A stretch of DNA of 64,000 nt from Rhizobium sp. Leaf306. Lineage in GTDB: Bacteria; Pseudomonadota; Alphaproteobacteria; Rhizobiales; Rhizobiaceae. Under the pieces are notes generated by a model. It ran no database searches and was not told where the DNA came from. It was given only the letters and a program-made list of their open reading frames with translations. This document shows, piece by piece, positions 56,301 to 63,641 of the stretch (position 1 is the stretch's first letter; each line of letters opens with the position of its first letter). The DNA lies in NCBI RefSeq assembly GCF_001423425.1, contig NZ_LMNX01000002.1:682001-746000 (forward strand). The letters run 5' to 3'. The translations under genes were made by a program, and so were the position numbers.

Positions 56301-57733
56301 AAGGTTGCCGAAAGCTGGCCAACGGTTGCCTGGAGACGGTCTTCGAACAGGCCGGAGCGGAGGTCGAGATCCATGATTGCGTCGTCGGACGCGGTCTGGA
56401 GGCTCTGGCGGAATGTGGCGCTCTTCTGGTCGAGCGAGCGGTTGAGCGCGGCGATTGCCGTGTCCAGCGTGCCGCCGAGCGTCTTCTCGCTGTCGTTTAG
56501 GCCCTCGGTGATTTCGCGGGTGCGGGCGAGCAGCGTCTCGTTGAGCTGACGGGTACGGTCGGCGAGGGCGGCGTTCAGCTTTTCGGTGTTGGCATCGATG
56601 GTCGACGCACGGGTTTCGAACTGGCCGAGCAATTCCTGACCGCGTTCGGACATGGTCGATGTGAGCGTGTCGAGGCGGATATCGAACTCGGTGGCCAGAG
56701 CGATACCGGACGATGCCAGGCTCGAGACAAGGTTTTCGGCACGGGCGGCCATCAGGGAGCTGAGCGCTTCACCGGCAGCCTCGGATTTTGCGATGAGAGA
56801 CGCGGCGCGGGTGTCGATCATCGAGGCAAAGGCCTCGCCTGACGTGGCAAGGCGAACGGAGATCTCCTCTGTCGACAGCGACAGGTCTTCCTTCAGCTGC
56901 TCGTGCACGCCGACGATCGACGAGCGGATACGTTCTGCGTGGTTGACGATCGCGTCGCGCTCGGCGCCGAGTTCGTGAACCAGGCCGCGGACGCGCAGCT
57001 CGTTGTCTGTATAGCTGCGTTCCAGCGCGTTGACTTCGGAATGAACCAGCGTTTCCAGCTCGGAGGCACGCGCAATGGTGCGCTCGATGCCTTCGTTCAT
57101 CGCAGACACTTCGCGGCGGACAGCCTGGCCGACCGACATGATGCGCTCGGAGGCAATGGTTTCCGGTTCGGAGAGACGCAGGGCCACTTCCGCCATCGAG
57201 CGGGCCGCATTGCGCAGATCAGCAGCTCTCGCCATCATGATCGCGAAGGCGAAGAAAAGCATGATCGGCAGCAGGATGCCGACGACGAGGGCGACGATTC
57301 CCGGTGCAGCGAGGACGCCGGCGACCGAGGTGAATTCCCACAGCTGGCTGCCGTAGATCAGCTGGCCGAGACCGATACCCGCAACAACCCAGAAGAACGA
57401 GATAATGGCGGCATTGCGGACGGCGCTCTTGATCGAGCCGCCTTCGAGCGAACGAAGAATCGCATTCGGGGTGCGGCGACCGGCATCATTGGCCGGCTCG
57501 AAAGCGGGCTGTCGGGCTGTCGTTTCGGGACCGGCCTGACGAGGCGGAGCGGATTGCGGATTTTGTGAGGACGATGGGGAGCGCTGCCTTGGCGTATCCG
57601 ACACTCTGGTCTCCGAAGCGGTCTGAGTTGGTCGGGCGCGAGGCTGCTCGCCGTTGAAGTCGATCTTCAGCGCTTCTTCCAGTGCCTGGAAAGCCGTCTC
57701 ATCGACCGACTCGCTGCTCGTTTTCTTCGCCAT
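50378..57733 (-). CDS. rgsE: GPR/RgsE-like polar growth ring protein (giant coiled-coil membrane protein)
   Basis: A 2451-residue protein from ATG 57733 (the frame extends 8 residues upstream to 57757). Order of parts: basic/acidic N-terminal tail (1-95), two membrane helices (about 105-127 and 137-167), a vast alpha-helical body (170-2190) of apolipoprotein-like 11-residue-phased repeats, with eight near-identical 55-residue repeats at about 736-1175, a Pro/Ala/Gln-rich linker (about 2190-2325) and a conserved C-terminal region (2325-2451). This layout matches the Agrobacterium GROWTH POLE RING protein and Sinorhizobium RgsE, which form a ring at the growing pole and work with Rgs and Tol-Pal proteins. 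A role in unipolar growth is inferred. Followed by a strong terminator. Confidence 0.85.
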   Translation of the reverse strand: MAKKTSSESVDETAFQALEEALKIDFNGEQPRARPTQTASETRVSDTPRQRSPSSSQNPQSAPPRQAGPETTARQPAFEPANDAGRRTPNAILRSLEGGSIKSAVRNAAIISFFWVVAGIGLGQLIYGSQLWEFTSVAGVLAAPGIVALVVGILLPIMLFFAFAIMMARAADLRNAARSMAEVALRLSEPETIASERIMSVGQAVRREVSAMNEGIERTIARASELETLVHSEVNALERSYTDNELRVRGLVHELGAERDAIVNHAERIRSSIVGVHEQLKEDLSLSTEEISVRLATSGEAFASMIDTRAASLIAKSEAAGEALSSLMAARAENLVSSLASSGIALATEFDIRLDTLTSTMSERGQELLGQFETRASTIDANTEKLNAALADRTRQLNETLLARTREITEGLNDSEKTLGGTLDTAIAALNRSLDQKSATFRQSLQTASDDAIMDLDLRSGLFEDRLQATVGQLSATFDDGLSHFTTAFDQRAGTLDSKLMDSLARINETVAGGSDAIEGILSSSIDRIGNALTDQSLALATTLGTGQEVLDSMLENRAREFSDALAARSNEISHSFGDAHNKVDAVMVERGTALAAALSDSQARFEGAVGSRADALIDAVTGSHDRLAEVLDSRTSAISELMSGTPERLSSMFDDKTEVLSKALSDSEIRLGSELERKVTSLDTTLAANRDRLAEIFDDRSMDIATSLALHEDRLTGALEEKTAALIGAVSDADSRIEHTFAARAEAIRTAYTDGQLGLDLSLESHVSELSRIIDSGSERLDKSVGGAAERIEATLAERTEAIRSVYQDGQIGLDITLATQTSELARILDGGSERLENSVEGVAGRIEAAFADRTDAIRNAYQEGQLGLDITLETHASELTRIIEGGSEKLETSVGGAAQRIESAFADRTEAIRNAYQEGQLGLDISLETHASELTRIIEGGSEKLETSVGGAAQRIETAFADRTDAIRTAYQEGQLGLDITLETHASELTRIIEGGSEKLETSVGGAAQRIESAFADRTDAIRTAYQEGQLGLDITLETHASELTRIIQGGSEKLETSVGGAAQRIESAFADRTDAIRSAYQEGQLGLDITLETHASELSRIIQSGSAQLETSVGGAAERIESAFADRTDAIRSAYQDGQLGLDITLETQAAELSRILDGGSARLENSVGGAATRIESALTDGTSRFETGMADGLQRMDETFDATQQRIAATIGLGHQQLADTLATAGQDIAQTLGAANYEISSTVGSGAQNISQSVGDATRNIASTLDGATRTISDTVGTAAVQISGVVDTASRDISEKVTTAHGQMAETLDTANRQLSSTLDGGYERIRSTLDDRGGLIASTLTNAQNHLADLMLDQATSIGATIATSAGMLEMSLEAQQESLRATIDGAGENLETRLRENVGAIAGQLNEAAREITASAEGFSSRVEETVGGVSTALDGAGTRIETTFGGLEERIRSELGNATSLVDTAGNSIADALGARTAELERVTSLATDRVSTVMSDRTAELERLSGETADRINQALASRTQEFERIGSETSDRIAETLDTRTARIEERLGTMDRALTVGLDAVSRTIEGKAVGLASSLRDAVSAAAQGMDSEASRSAELLARAGADFTEELSTRNDEFARSIEQRSNDIVDRISETQNRLAGQAATVAQAFSEAGNAIVHKVAEADSLVKKQVNAISEALGDAEKALDARGTSLRDTLAETAGELDSALSAVDKALAARGESIRSSLDSRTRDLNSMLSSRSAELSKLIDEKARPLVEEYAETGRSAAERISQAAQDSAERLSTAARDTTDRIRNENDALVEAISARTNETLAAISQRTENATGAMRAVEQSLSANVNSLIERLAESNSGIASLVEQAARNLGQAADRVSEQLSDADQKLDATANRFAESANSAADLVHGSSRLLENNIDRLVSISGQTLSQVGGIVGRFDDHSKVLAQASELLGAAQSNLASTLDERQTALRTLSAGLVKRSEEIEGTLNGLTSLVDGAFTRAEDRTSQIGASLRESLHASFADIGRGLGETQQRANLTAQAMRETLSEAGNEASRAIETTLSDAETRARDLSERLRGSITGSMGDIERLLADAANRTDGAAQQLRDTLRVSVEEAIGRFTGATDEIRRSAQDIRQELDATRTELKRGAFDLPEEAKESAAAMRRAVAEQIKALQDISQLVGRSAQSLDVSEPVAVSRPAPVAQPAPQPAAPRPAAPTAPAAATSAPFGSSVLRDSLPLDRPTPSIAQGVTKPVAQAPSQTPPVTQVLAQPQAPVSRAPDATQRPGEGGWISDLLRGASRDDTSGTVARQPQQPARPAAAEPAQPVRTNGDNRNPRHMVESLNSLSVDIARAIDHDASVDLWRRYQRGERDVFTRRLYTLKGQQTFDDIKRKYEREPEFRTAVDRYIADFEKLLADVARTDRDKTVTQSYLTSDTGKVYTMLAHAAGRFS
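54207..55526 (-). repeat. Eight tandem 165-bp repeats inside the growth-pole gene
   Basis: The stretch encodes eight consecutive 55-residue units (consensus start RIESAFADRTDAIR, then AYQEGQLGLDITLETHASEL, then GGSEKLETSVGGAA). Period of exactly 165 bp is seen by comparing the ATGTCTCAAG landmark at 54721, 54886 and 55051. Middle units (3-7) are almost identical at DNA level; outer units have diverged. Boundaries approximate to a few bases. Confidence 0.9.
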
Positions 57734-58199
57734 GCGGTTACGCCTCGTTACACTCACCCGGCGCTTTCGTTCCAGCTCTGCCGCCTGCAGGCTGGAAGTC
57801 GGGTCGCCGACCGGAACCCGGCCCGTGCGTCATGCTGGCCGCAATTCCACTTTACTCACAATTCGAACGGCCGTTGTTGCAAACGGATGATAATGAAAGC
57901 TTACCACCGTTCCGCCGCCAGACGCAGGATGGTTTACACACCCATCTCAACCGTCCTGTAGTGACACATTCGTGTCTTTCACACAATTGCTCGGCCGGGA
58001 TCGGCCCGGAAAGCAGATTTGTTGTTAACAGAATTTAAACCACGAAAAATGTCGAAACCCCTGACATTTCGTGAGGTTGATGGAAATTAACCATGTCCCG
58101 AAATTTGCGCCGTGATTGTGCCGGAATTTAACGGGATAGGCAGCCGCTGTCCCGCATCACTGGGACGCATGATTGAGCCCCAAAGAGGAACAGAGTTTC
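57734..58199. other. Divergent promoter region between the growth-pole gene and the Hpt gene
   Basis: 466 bases between divergent starts, more AT-rich than coding DNA. Contains TTAA-N6-TTAA at 58025-58038, similar to but one base shorter than a CtrA box, and an imperfect inverted repeat (ATGTC-N8-GACAT) near 58050. No small gene seen. Confidence 0.5.
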
Positions 58200-58568
58200 A
58201 TGTCAGCGGCGAATACTGCTTTTTCAACGCCCACTAGCCCGCGCGGGGCATGTCCTTCGCAGTCGCGCCCGATCGATCTCGTGCATCTTGCCCGCCAGAC
58301 GATGGGCGACAAGACACTGGAAAACGAAGTGCTGATGATGTTTGCCCGCAACGCCCGCCGGGCGCTGCAGGACATGACGGGCGCAGACGCTGCCGGGGTT
58401 GCGATGACGGCGCATCGCCTGAGGGGGGCTGCATCTGCGGTCGGCGCGTTCGGCGTTTCCAAAGCGGCAGAGAAACTGGAAGCAGACGGTGCCGACGCCG
58501 CGCATTTGGCCGCGCTTGCCGCGTGTGTCGTGGAAGCCGAGAACTTCATCCTGAAACTCTGCCGCTGA
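58200..58568 (+). CDS. Hpt-domain histidine phosphotransfer protein
   Basis: A 122-residue single-domain phosphotransfer protein from ATG 58200, with AAAGAGGAA upstream. The Hpt H-box is [15 protein letters not shown] with His72 as the phospho-acceptor, in a four-helix arrangement (residues about 35-120). It lacks the kinase core, so it is a relay between a sensor kinase and a response regulator. Which ones is unknown; two histidine kinases lie in the window but neither is hybrid. Divergent from the growth-pole gene. Confidence 0.88.
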   Translation: MSAANTAFSTPTSPRGACPSQSRPIDLVHLARQTMGDKTLENEVLMMFARNARRALQDMTGADAAGVAMTAHRLRGAASAVGAFGVSKAAEKLEADGADAAHLAALAACVVEAENFILKLCR

Positions 58569-58687
58569 TCCGTGACAGTTGGAGGGCGCCGCAAGACAAC
58601 GGCGCGTCGTCCGTTCGTGTTGACTGGACCGGTGATTTATCGGAAGACAACCGGCCAAGACTGCCACTCAATGCGGATTTCCTGATT

Positions 58688-59008
58688 ATGACGAAACTGA
58701 CCCTCGTTGCCTTCGACGGTACGCGCTTCGATATCGAAGCTGACAACGGCTCCACAGTGATGGAGAACGCCGTGCGCAATTCCGTGCCAGGCATAGAGGC
58801 CGAATGCGGCGGCGCCTGTGCCTGTGCCACCTGTCATGTCTATGTCGACGATGGCTGGACCGAAAAGGTCGGTCCTCCGGCAGCGATGGAAGAAGACATG
58901 CTCGACTTCGCCTTTGAGGTGAAGCCGACCTCGCGGCTGTCCTGTCAGATCAAGATCAAGGCCGATCTCGACGGTCTGATCGTGCACGTTCCAGAACGTC
59001 AGGCCTGA
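58688..59008 (+). CDS. Adrenodoxin-type 2Fe-2S ferredoxin
   Basis: A 106-residue ferredoxin from ATG 58688. Cluster ligands are Cys40, Cys46, Cys49 and Cys86 (CX5CX2C plus distal Cys), with an extra Cys44 within [12 protein letters not shown]. Length and spacing fit the adrenodoxin/Fdx class that serves cytochrome P450s or the ISC pathway. No iscS or P450 gene is adjacent, so the redox partner is unknown. Separated from the Hpt gene by about 120 bases. Confidence 0.93.
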   Translation: MTKLTLVAFDGTRFDIEADNGSTVMENAVRNSVPGIEAECGGACACATCHVYVDDGWTEKVGPPAAMEEDMLDFAFEVKPTSRLSCQIKIKADLDGLIVHVPERQA

Positions 59009-59456
59009 ACCAAACCAGACGACCCTCTTCCAAAAAAATGCCTCGCTGCGCAGTTAGCGCAAGCGAGGCAAGGCAGGCGCATAGCCGCAAGGCGAGGGAG
59101 GAAAACGCCTGCGGCCGCAATTGCGCCGGGGAGACCTGTGAAGCTTGTACAAGGCAACAACGCGGGACCTCTCTCGGTCCAAGTGCCTGATCGCGGCCGC
59201 GAACATCTGCGGCGCCTGAACGGGTGGATCCGGGCACCGTGGCCGGGATCGCGGGCGGCTGGATGACCCTTGATATGGGTCGTTGGCAGCGCCGTTCTGT
59301 TGCTACGGTTTTAGCCCAGACACACACATTAGTATATTGTTATAAGTCACCGATGAATGACAGGGTGGTGCGAAAGCTCCGCGCAAGTCTTGGGAAAGGT
59401 CGGGCTACGGGTCGGTTGATTGGCTGTGCCGATCGATGTCGTCTTTCGTTGCCCGA
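59009..59456. other. Intergenic region with a minus-strand terminator; possible small RNA
   Basis: 448 bases without a gene I can support. It holds an intrinsic terminator for the minus strand at 59032-59070 and an AT-rich stretch (ATATACTAAT on the minus strand) near 59325-59345 that could be a promoter, which would give a transcript of about 290 bases. Sequence does not match SRP RNA, tmRNA, 6S or RNase P motifs that I know. Confidence 0.4.
59032..59070 (-). terminator. Minus-strand intrinsic terminator
   Basis: 13-bp stem with one bulge (59039-59051 with 59057-59070); on the minus strand it is followed by seven T (59038-59032). It is about 390 bases past the DUF922-like stop, so it could end that transcript or an independent small RNA. 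Confidence 0.7.
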
Positions 59457-60071
59457 TCAGTCGCGCTTCATCCGGTATTTCAGAAGACGGGTCATCCGCT
59501 CGTCGAAGTTCTTCGACTCGACCTGGTCGAACCGCATCTGTTCCCGGTCGTGTGCTTCCAGAAGATCGCGAGTCGCATCGGCGACCTTCTTTTCGAGGCT
59601 ATCACAACTGCTGGGCGTCGATAGGTCCAGAAGCTGTCTCTCGAGAATGCGGGCATGGGTGCGGGCAATCTCGGCATGGCGTTCTTCGTGGCGCTTGATG
59701 TCTGCCGAAAGCGTGTCCCATATCATGCCAAGATCCGCGTCTGCACGACGTCGATTGATCCAGCGTGGCAGAACGATATGGGTACGCAGTGTGACCCTTG
59801 CGGCGCCGACCGTGCATCGATTGGCGCGCTCGACATAGGTCACTTCCCCGCCGAATTTGATTTCGGTTGCACCGGGATGACGGTGGCCGGTCGTGCGGGT
59901 CAGCGGACCGCGTTTTTCCAGCTCCTTGTCGAGGTCTTCGGCAGTTTTGCCGCCGATCTGAAAATACGAGTAAGTCTTGGTGATGATCGGTGCGGCCGAT
60001 GCGGGAGAGGCGAAGACGCCTGCAAGAAGTACGGTACCGATGAGACGGCGAACCGCGCGCATTGAAAACAT
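59457..60071 (-). CDS. Secreted DUF922-family putative metalloprotease-like protein
   Basis: About 204 residues from ATG 60071 (ATG 60062 is possible). Residues 1-25 form a signal peptide (IGTVLLAGVFASPASA). The C-terminal part has RHEERHAEIA, an HxxxH-type zinc site in the position used by DUF922 domains, and further histidine/cysteine residues (GHRHPG, NRCTVG, SSCDSLEKK). DUF922 proteins are predicted Zn-dependent proteases of unknown target. Divergent from folP; shares a short leader. Confidence 0.75.
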   Translation of the reverse strand: MFSMRAVRRLIGTVLLAGVFASPASAAPIITKTYSYFQIGGKTAEDLDKELEKRGPLTRTTGHRHPGATEIKFGGEVTYVERANRCTVGAARVTLRTHIVLPRWINRRRADADLGMIWDTLSADIKRHEERHAEIARTHARILERQLLDLSTPSSCDSLEKKVADATRDLLEAHDREQMRFDQVESKNFDERMTRLLKYRMKRD

Positions 60072-60147
60072 TCTGTGGCCTGCAACGTTGAACTTTAAAA
60101 GAGCTTGGGGCATAGCGAGACCAAGCGCAACACGAGGTCCCTGAATT

Positions 60148-61044
60148 TTGCGTCAACTCTCCGAAGATGATTGGCCGGTGATATCGCGGCGCAACACGCA
60201 CTGGCAATTGGCGCGCGGACGCGTGCTGGAACTCGGCGCGCAAGGCCATATCATGGCGATCGTCAACGTGACCCCAGACTCGTTTTCCGACGGCGGTCGG
60301 CATGCGCAAACGGATGGCGCCGTGCGGCATGCGCTGAGCTGCGTCGCCGAAGGTGCTGCCATCCTCGATATCGGTGGCGAATCGACACGGCCCGGCGCGG
60401 CGGCGGTGACGCCTGCCGAAGAACAGGATCGCATCCTGCCGGTGATCGAGAAGCTTGTCGGCGAAACCGACGCTATCATCTCGGTCGATACCTATCGTGC
60501 GGTAACGGCGCGGCTGGCGATGGCTGCCGGCGCCCACGTCATCAATGACGTACATGGACTTCAGCGCGAACCCGATATGGCTGACGTCGCGGCCGAGACA
60601 GGTGCCGGTATCTGCATCATGCATACGGGACGCGACCGGACGGATCGACGTGCGGACATGATCGAAGACCAGCAGTATTTCCTCACGCGGTCTCTCAAGA
60701 TCGCGCATGCTGCCGGGATCAAGGATGCGGCGATCGTGCTCGATCCCGGGTTCGGATTTGCCAAGAACCGGGACGACGACATGGAACTGATCGCCCGCTT
60801 TCGCGAGTTGCAGTCACTCGGATTTCCCTTGCTCGCCGGGACGTCGCGGAAGCGGTTTGTCGGTTCAGTCACGATGCGGGATCCGGCCGATCAGCGGGAT
60901 ATCGGCACGGCTGCAACGACTGCGATCCTCCGACTCGCTGGTGCGGCGATCTTCCGGGTTCATAATGTCGCGGCCAACCGCGATGCCCTGCTGATGGCAG
61001 ATGCGGTTCTGGCGTCCCGTGCGGCGCAACGGGAGGAGAGCTGA
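60148..61044 (+). CDS. folP: Dihydropteroate synthase
   Basis: A 298-residue enzyme joining p-aminobenzoate to dihydropterin pyrophosphate in folate synthesis; target of sulfonamides. Signatures: MAIVNVTPDSFSDGG (near 36-50), DIGGESTRPGA, VDTYRA, ILDPGFGFAKN and GTSRKRFVG. TTG 60148 is the only workable start; no strong SD is seen. The first ~30 residues are longer than in E. coli FolP. Its stop overlaps the folB ATG by 1 base. Confidence 0.95.
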   Translation: MRQLSEDDWPVISRRNTHWQLARGRVLELGAQGHIMAIVNVTPDSFSDGGRHAQTDGAVRHALSCVAEGAAILDIGGESTRPGAAAVTPAEEQDRILPVIEKLVGETDAIISVDTYRAVTARLAMAAGAHVINDVHGLQREPDMADVAAETGAGICIMHTGRDRTDRRADMIEDQQYFLTRSLKIAHAAGIKDAAIVLDPGFGFAKNRDDDMELIARFRELQSLGFPLLAGTSRKRFVGSVTMRDPADQRDIGTAATTAILRLAGAAIFRVHNVAANRDALLMADAVLASRAAQREES

Positions 61045-61409
61045 TGGGGACCTACAGCATCGCCTTGAAAAACTGCGCCTTCTTCGCTCGTCATGGAGCC
61101 TTTGCGGAAGAAGAGAGGCTCGGTCAGCGATTCTATGTCGATCTCGTCATGCATGTGGATGCCGAAGAAGCGCTGGAGGACGACAACGTCGAGAGCACCG
61201 TGCACTATGGCAAAGCCTATGAAATCGTCGAGAGGATCGTGACCGGCACGCGCCGCAACCTGATCGAGACGCTGGCCAAGGACATTGCTAGGGCGCTTTG
61301 CGCCTGGTCGTCGCAGATCCGAAGGGTCGAGGTGACGGTGCGTAAGCCGAGCGTGCCGATCCCGGGAATTCTTGATCATGCCGAAGTGAGGATCGAGCAT
61401 GTCGCGTGA
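61044..61409 (+). CDS. folB: Dihydroneopterin aldolase
   Basis: A 121-residue enzyme converting dihydroneopterin to hydroxymethyldihydropterin and glycolaldehyde. The opening IALKNCAFFARHGAF and the Glu in EEERLGQRFYVDL are the family active-site region, with a later Lys in TVRKPSVPIPG. Overlaps folP by 1 base and folK by 11 bases, as expected for a coupled folate operon. Confidence 0.94.
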   Translation: MGTYSIALKNCAFFARHGAFAEEERLGQRFYVDLVMHVDAEEALEDDNVESTVHYGKAYEIVERIVTGTRRNLIETLAKDIARALCAWSSQIRRVEVTVRKPSVPIPGILDHAEVRIEHVA

Positions 61410-61920
61410 CGGCTCGATGAAATTGGTAGCCCTTGGGCTCGGCGGTAACGTCGGTGATCCGCGGGCTGCGATGGCAGATGCGTTGAGGGAACTCGATGCC
61501 CGATCGGACTGTCGGGTGCTCGCCGTATCCCGGCTTTATGCCACGCCGCCATGGGGAAAGACGGATCAGGCCGAGTTCCTGAACTGCTGCGCCCTGATCG
61601 AGACCTCGCTTCATCCCGAGTCGCTTCTCGATGTCTGTCTTGATATGGAAAGGCGGCGCAAGCGTGAGCGCGTCGAGCGCTGGGGCCCGAGAACCATCGA
61701 TATCGACATCCTGACCTACGGCGACAGCGCGTATCACTCCGAGACGCTGGAGCTTCCCCATCCGCGCATGACGGCGAGGGGCTTTGTGATGATGCCGCTT
61801 GCCGATGTCGCGCCCGAAATGGTCCTCGGACAGAAAAATGTCCGCGACTGGCTGGCAGAGGCGGACATCGAAGGCATTAGGATCGCTGACGCAGACAGGG
61901 ATTGGTGGATTAGGGCTTGA
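61399..61920 (+). CDS. folK: 6-hydroxymethyl-7,8-dihydropterin pyrophosphokinase
   Basis: A 173-residue kinase, the step before FolP. ALGLGGNVGDPRAA opens the protein, RVLAVSRLYATPPWG contains the pterin-binding segment, and RWGPRTIDIDILTY is the family signature with its Asp pair. ATG 61399 follows GAGGATCGAG; ATG 61417 is an alternative. The last 11 bases overlap, in opposite orientation, the 3' end of the next gene. Confidence 0.95.
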   Translation: MSRDGSMKLVALGLGGNVGDPRAAMADALRELDARSDCRVLAVSRLYATPPWGKTDQAEFLNCCALIETSLHPESLLDVCLDMERRRKRERVERWGPRTIDIDILTYGDSAYHSETLELPHPRMTARGFVMMPLADVAPEMVLGQKNVRDWLAEADIEGIRIADADRDWWIRA

Positions 61921-62464
61921 TCGAACCGACGGCGATCGAATCCAGATCGCGATCCAGCGACAGGCCGATCACGGGCACCATCTGGTCTTCGACCTTCACC
62001 GAAATGGTGATGTTCATCTTGTTCTCGCCGCGCAGGCTGGCGACCATGGCGCCGTTCAGCTGGGCACGGTTGATGCCCATCACGACCTTGTCGCCATTGA
62101 CGGAGCCGGAGACGATGTCGAGGCCCTTGCCCTGGGCGCCGTCCAGGAACTTGCCGGAATAGCCGGTGCTGCTCTGGCTGATGACCGCGGACATCGGCTG
62201 CTGGAAAACGCCGACGCGGCAGGTGCCATCGAGCTTGATGCCGACAGTGCCATCCGGCTGTGCAGCGCCAATCAGGTTGCAGCTGAACTTCGTACCCTTG
62301 TACTTGCCCGCGACGATTTCGCCCGGACCCTTCCAGACGCCACCGACCTGCTGGAAAAAGGATTTGTCACGCGAAGCCGCGGAGGCCTCCGGTGCCAGGG
62401 CGGGAGCAGTTGCGATGGTCAGTGCAACGATGCCACCGAAAAGCGAAAAGAAGCGCGAATACAT
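61910..62464 (-). CDS. Secreted hypothetical protein, conserved-looking in rhizobia
   Basis: About 184 residues from ATG 62464 (ATG 62494 is longer). A signal peptide (FGGIVALTIATAPALAPEASA) is followed by a beta-rich domain with VWKGPGEIVAGKYKGTKFSC, one disulfide pair candidate (the Cys in FSCN and in GTCRVG) and repeated Gly. I recognise no named domain. Its 3' end overlaps folK by 11 bases in convergent orientation. Periplasmic role unknown. Confidence 0.75.
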   Translation of the reverse strand: MYSRFFSLFGGIVALTIATAPALAPEASAASRDKSFFQQVGGVWKGPGEIVAGKYKGTKFSCNLIGAAQPDGTVGIKLDGTCRVGVFQQPMSAVISQSSTGYSGKFLDGAQGKGLDIVSGSVNGDKVVMGINRAQLNGAMVASLRGENKMNITISVKVEDQMVPVIGLSLDRDLDSIAVGSIKP

Positions 62465-62567
62465 GTGCTTTCCCTTGGAAACCAGAAACTTCAAGTGCCT
62501 CGCAAATTAGCTTGGAATGGTTAATGACTGGTATCTTTTCGGGTCATTAAGGGTCACAGAGGCGCGA

Positions 62568-63641
62568 TCAATCGGTCTTGCGCGGGCCGACGGGAGAGAT
62601 GTCGGACATGAAATCGCCGATCCCCGGGCGCTTCACAGCGTGGAAGGGAAGAGGGCGGCAAAGATCCATCGCGGCAATGCCGATACGCGCCGTCAGCAGG
62701 CCGTTGATGACGCCTTCGCCGAGTTTGCTTGAAAGCCTCGATGCCAAACCATGGCCCAGAACCTGCTGAGCGATTCCGTCTCCAACTGCGATCGAACCTG
62801 TCACCGCCAGATGCGCCATCACGTCCCGCATGAGCTTCAACAGTCCGAGCGTGCCTGGGCGCCCGCCGTAGAGGTCCGCCATCGCGCGGATCAGTCGTGT
62901 CACCTCGAACAGGACATAGACGAGATCAACGACCGCGCGGGGGCTGACAGCGGTGACGACCGAGACCCGTTTCGAGGCGCCAAGAATGAGGACGCGTGCC
63001 TGCCGGTCGAGCGGCGACAGGAGTTCTCGCTCGGCGAGATCGATGAGTTGTGGCCCGTCGATGATGTCGTCTTTCGTCGCATCGAGCGCGGCACGTCCGC
63101 GGGCGGTCTCCGCCCGGTGACCTGTCAGTTTCGTGAGCGCGGCGACGACGGTTCTGGCTGCCGTCGGCCTTGGTGATTTCAGGGCGTCTTCCGCTTGCGT
63201 CTTCAGCGTCTGGACCGCAGCAAGCCGCATCATCCCGATGATTTCGCGACCGACCATGACCAGAAGCGCGACGATGCCGACGCCCAGCGCTGCCGCTGCG
63301 GCGTAACCGAGCCAGTCGGACCGTGCAAAGAGATCCCGGATGATCCGATCCGCCCAGAGGCCGAACGCAAGCGACAGGAACGTGCCGAAGGCCGCGGCCG
63401 CGAGGTTGGCGAAGGAGAAACGCTTCCGCTTCACCGGCACGGCGACGGCCAGCGCGTCTGGTGAAAGTTCCTGCGGGCTGATGAACGGATCGAGCTCGTC
63501 CGGCGTGATGGCGATGCCATCGTCAAACCGGCGGGGTGCGCGGTTCGGGTGGGTCTGTGGCTCTTCTTTCGTCGGAATGTCGTCGTCTACGACGAAGGAA
63601 GTTGGGCGGCGGCGGTCATCGGTGATCTTGCGGTCGGTCAT
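62568..63641 (-). CDS. YcjF-like TIGR01620/DUF697 inner-membrane protein
   Basis: A 357-residue protein with two adjacent helices (about 75-93 and 108-131), a helical region and DUF697-type C-terminal part (ARVLILGASKRVSVVTAVSP, then GDGIAQQVLGHGLASRLSSKLGEGVINGLLTARIG). Family partner of the YcjX GTPase-like protein. Overlaps the next gene by 4 bases (ATGA), supporting a YcjX-YcjF unit. Function unknown; linked to stress and envelope genes in other bacteria. Confidence 0.85.
   Translation of the reverse strand: MTDRKITDDRRRPTSFVVDDDIPTKEEPQTHPNRAPRRFDDGIAITPDELDPFISPQELSPDALAVAVPVKRKRFSFANLAAAAFGTFLSLAFGLWADRIIRDLFARSDWLGYAAAAALGVGIVALLVMVGREIIGMMRLAAVQTLKTQAEDALKSPRPTAARTVVAALTKLTGHRAETARGRAALDATKDDIIDGPQLIDLAERELLSPLDRQARVLILGASKRVSVVTAVSPRAVVDLVYVLFEVTRLIRAMADLYGGRPGTLGLLKLMRDVMAHLAVTGSIAVGDGIAQQVLGHGLASRLSSKLGEGVINGLLTARIGIAAMDLCRPLPFHAVKRPGIGDFMSDISPVGPRKTD

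Noticed and set aside
58956-59327. 123-codon minus-strand frame between ferredoxin and DUF922-like genes
   Set aside because: Overlaps the end of ferredoxin in antisense, rich in Arg/Pro/Cys without any domain, and crosses a strong terminator.
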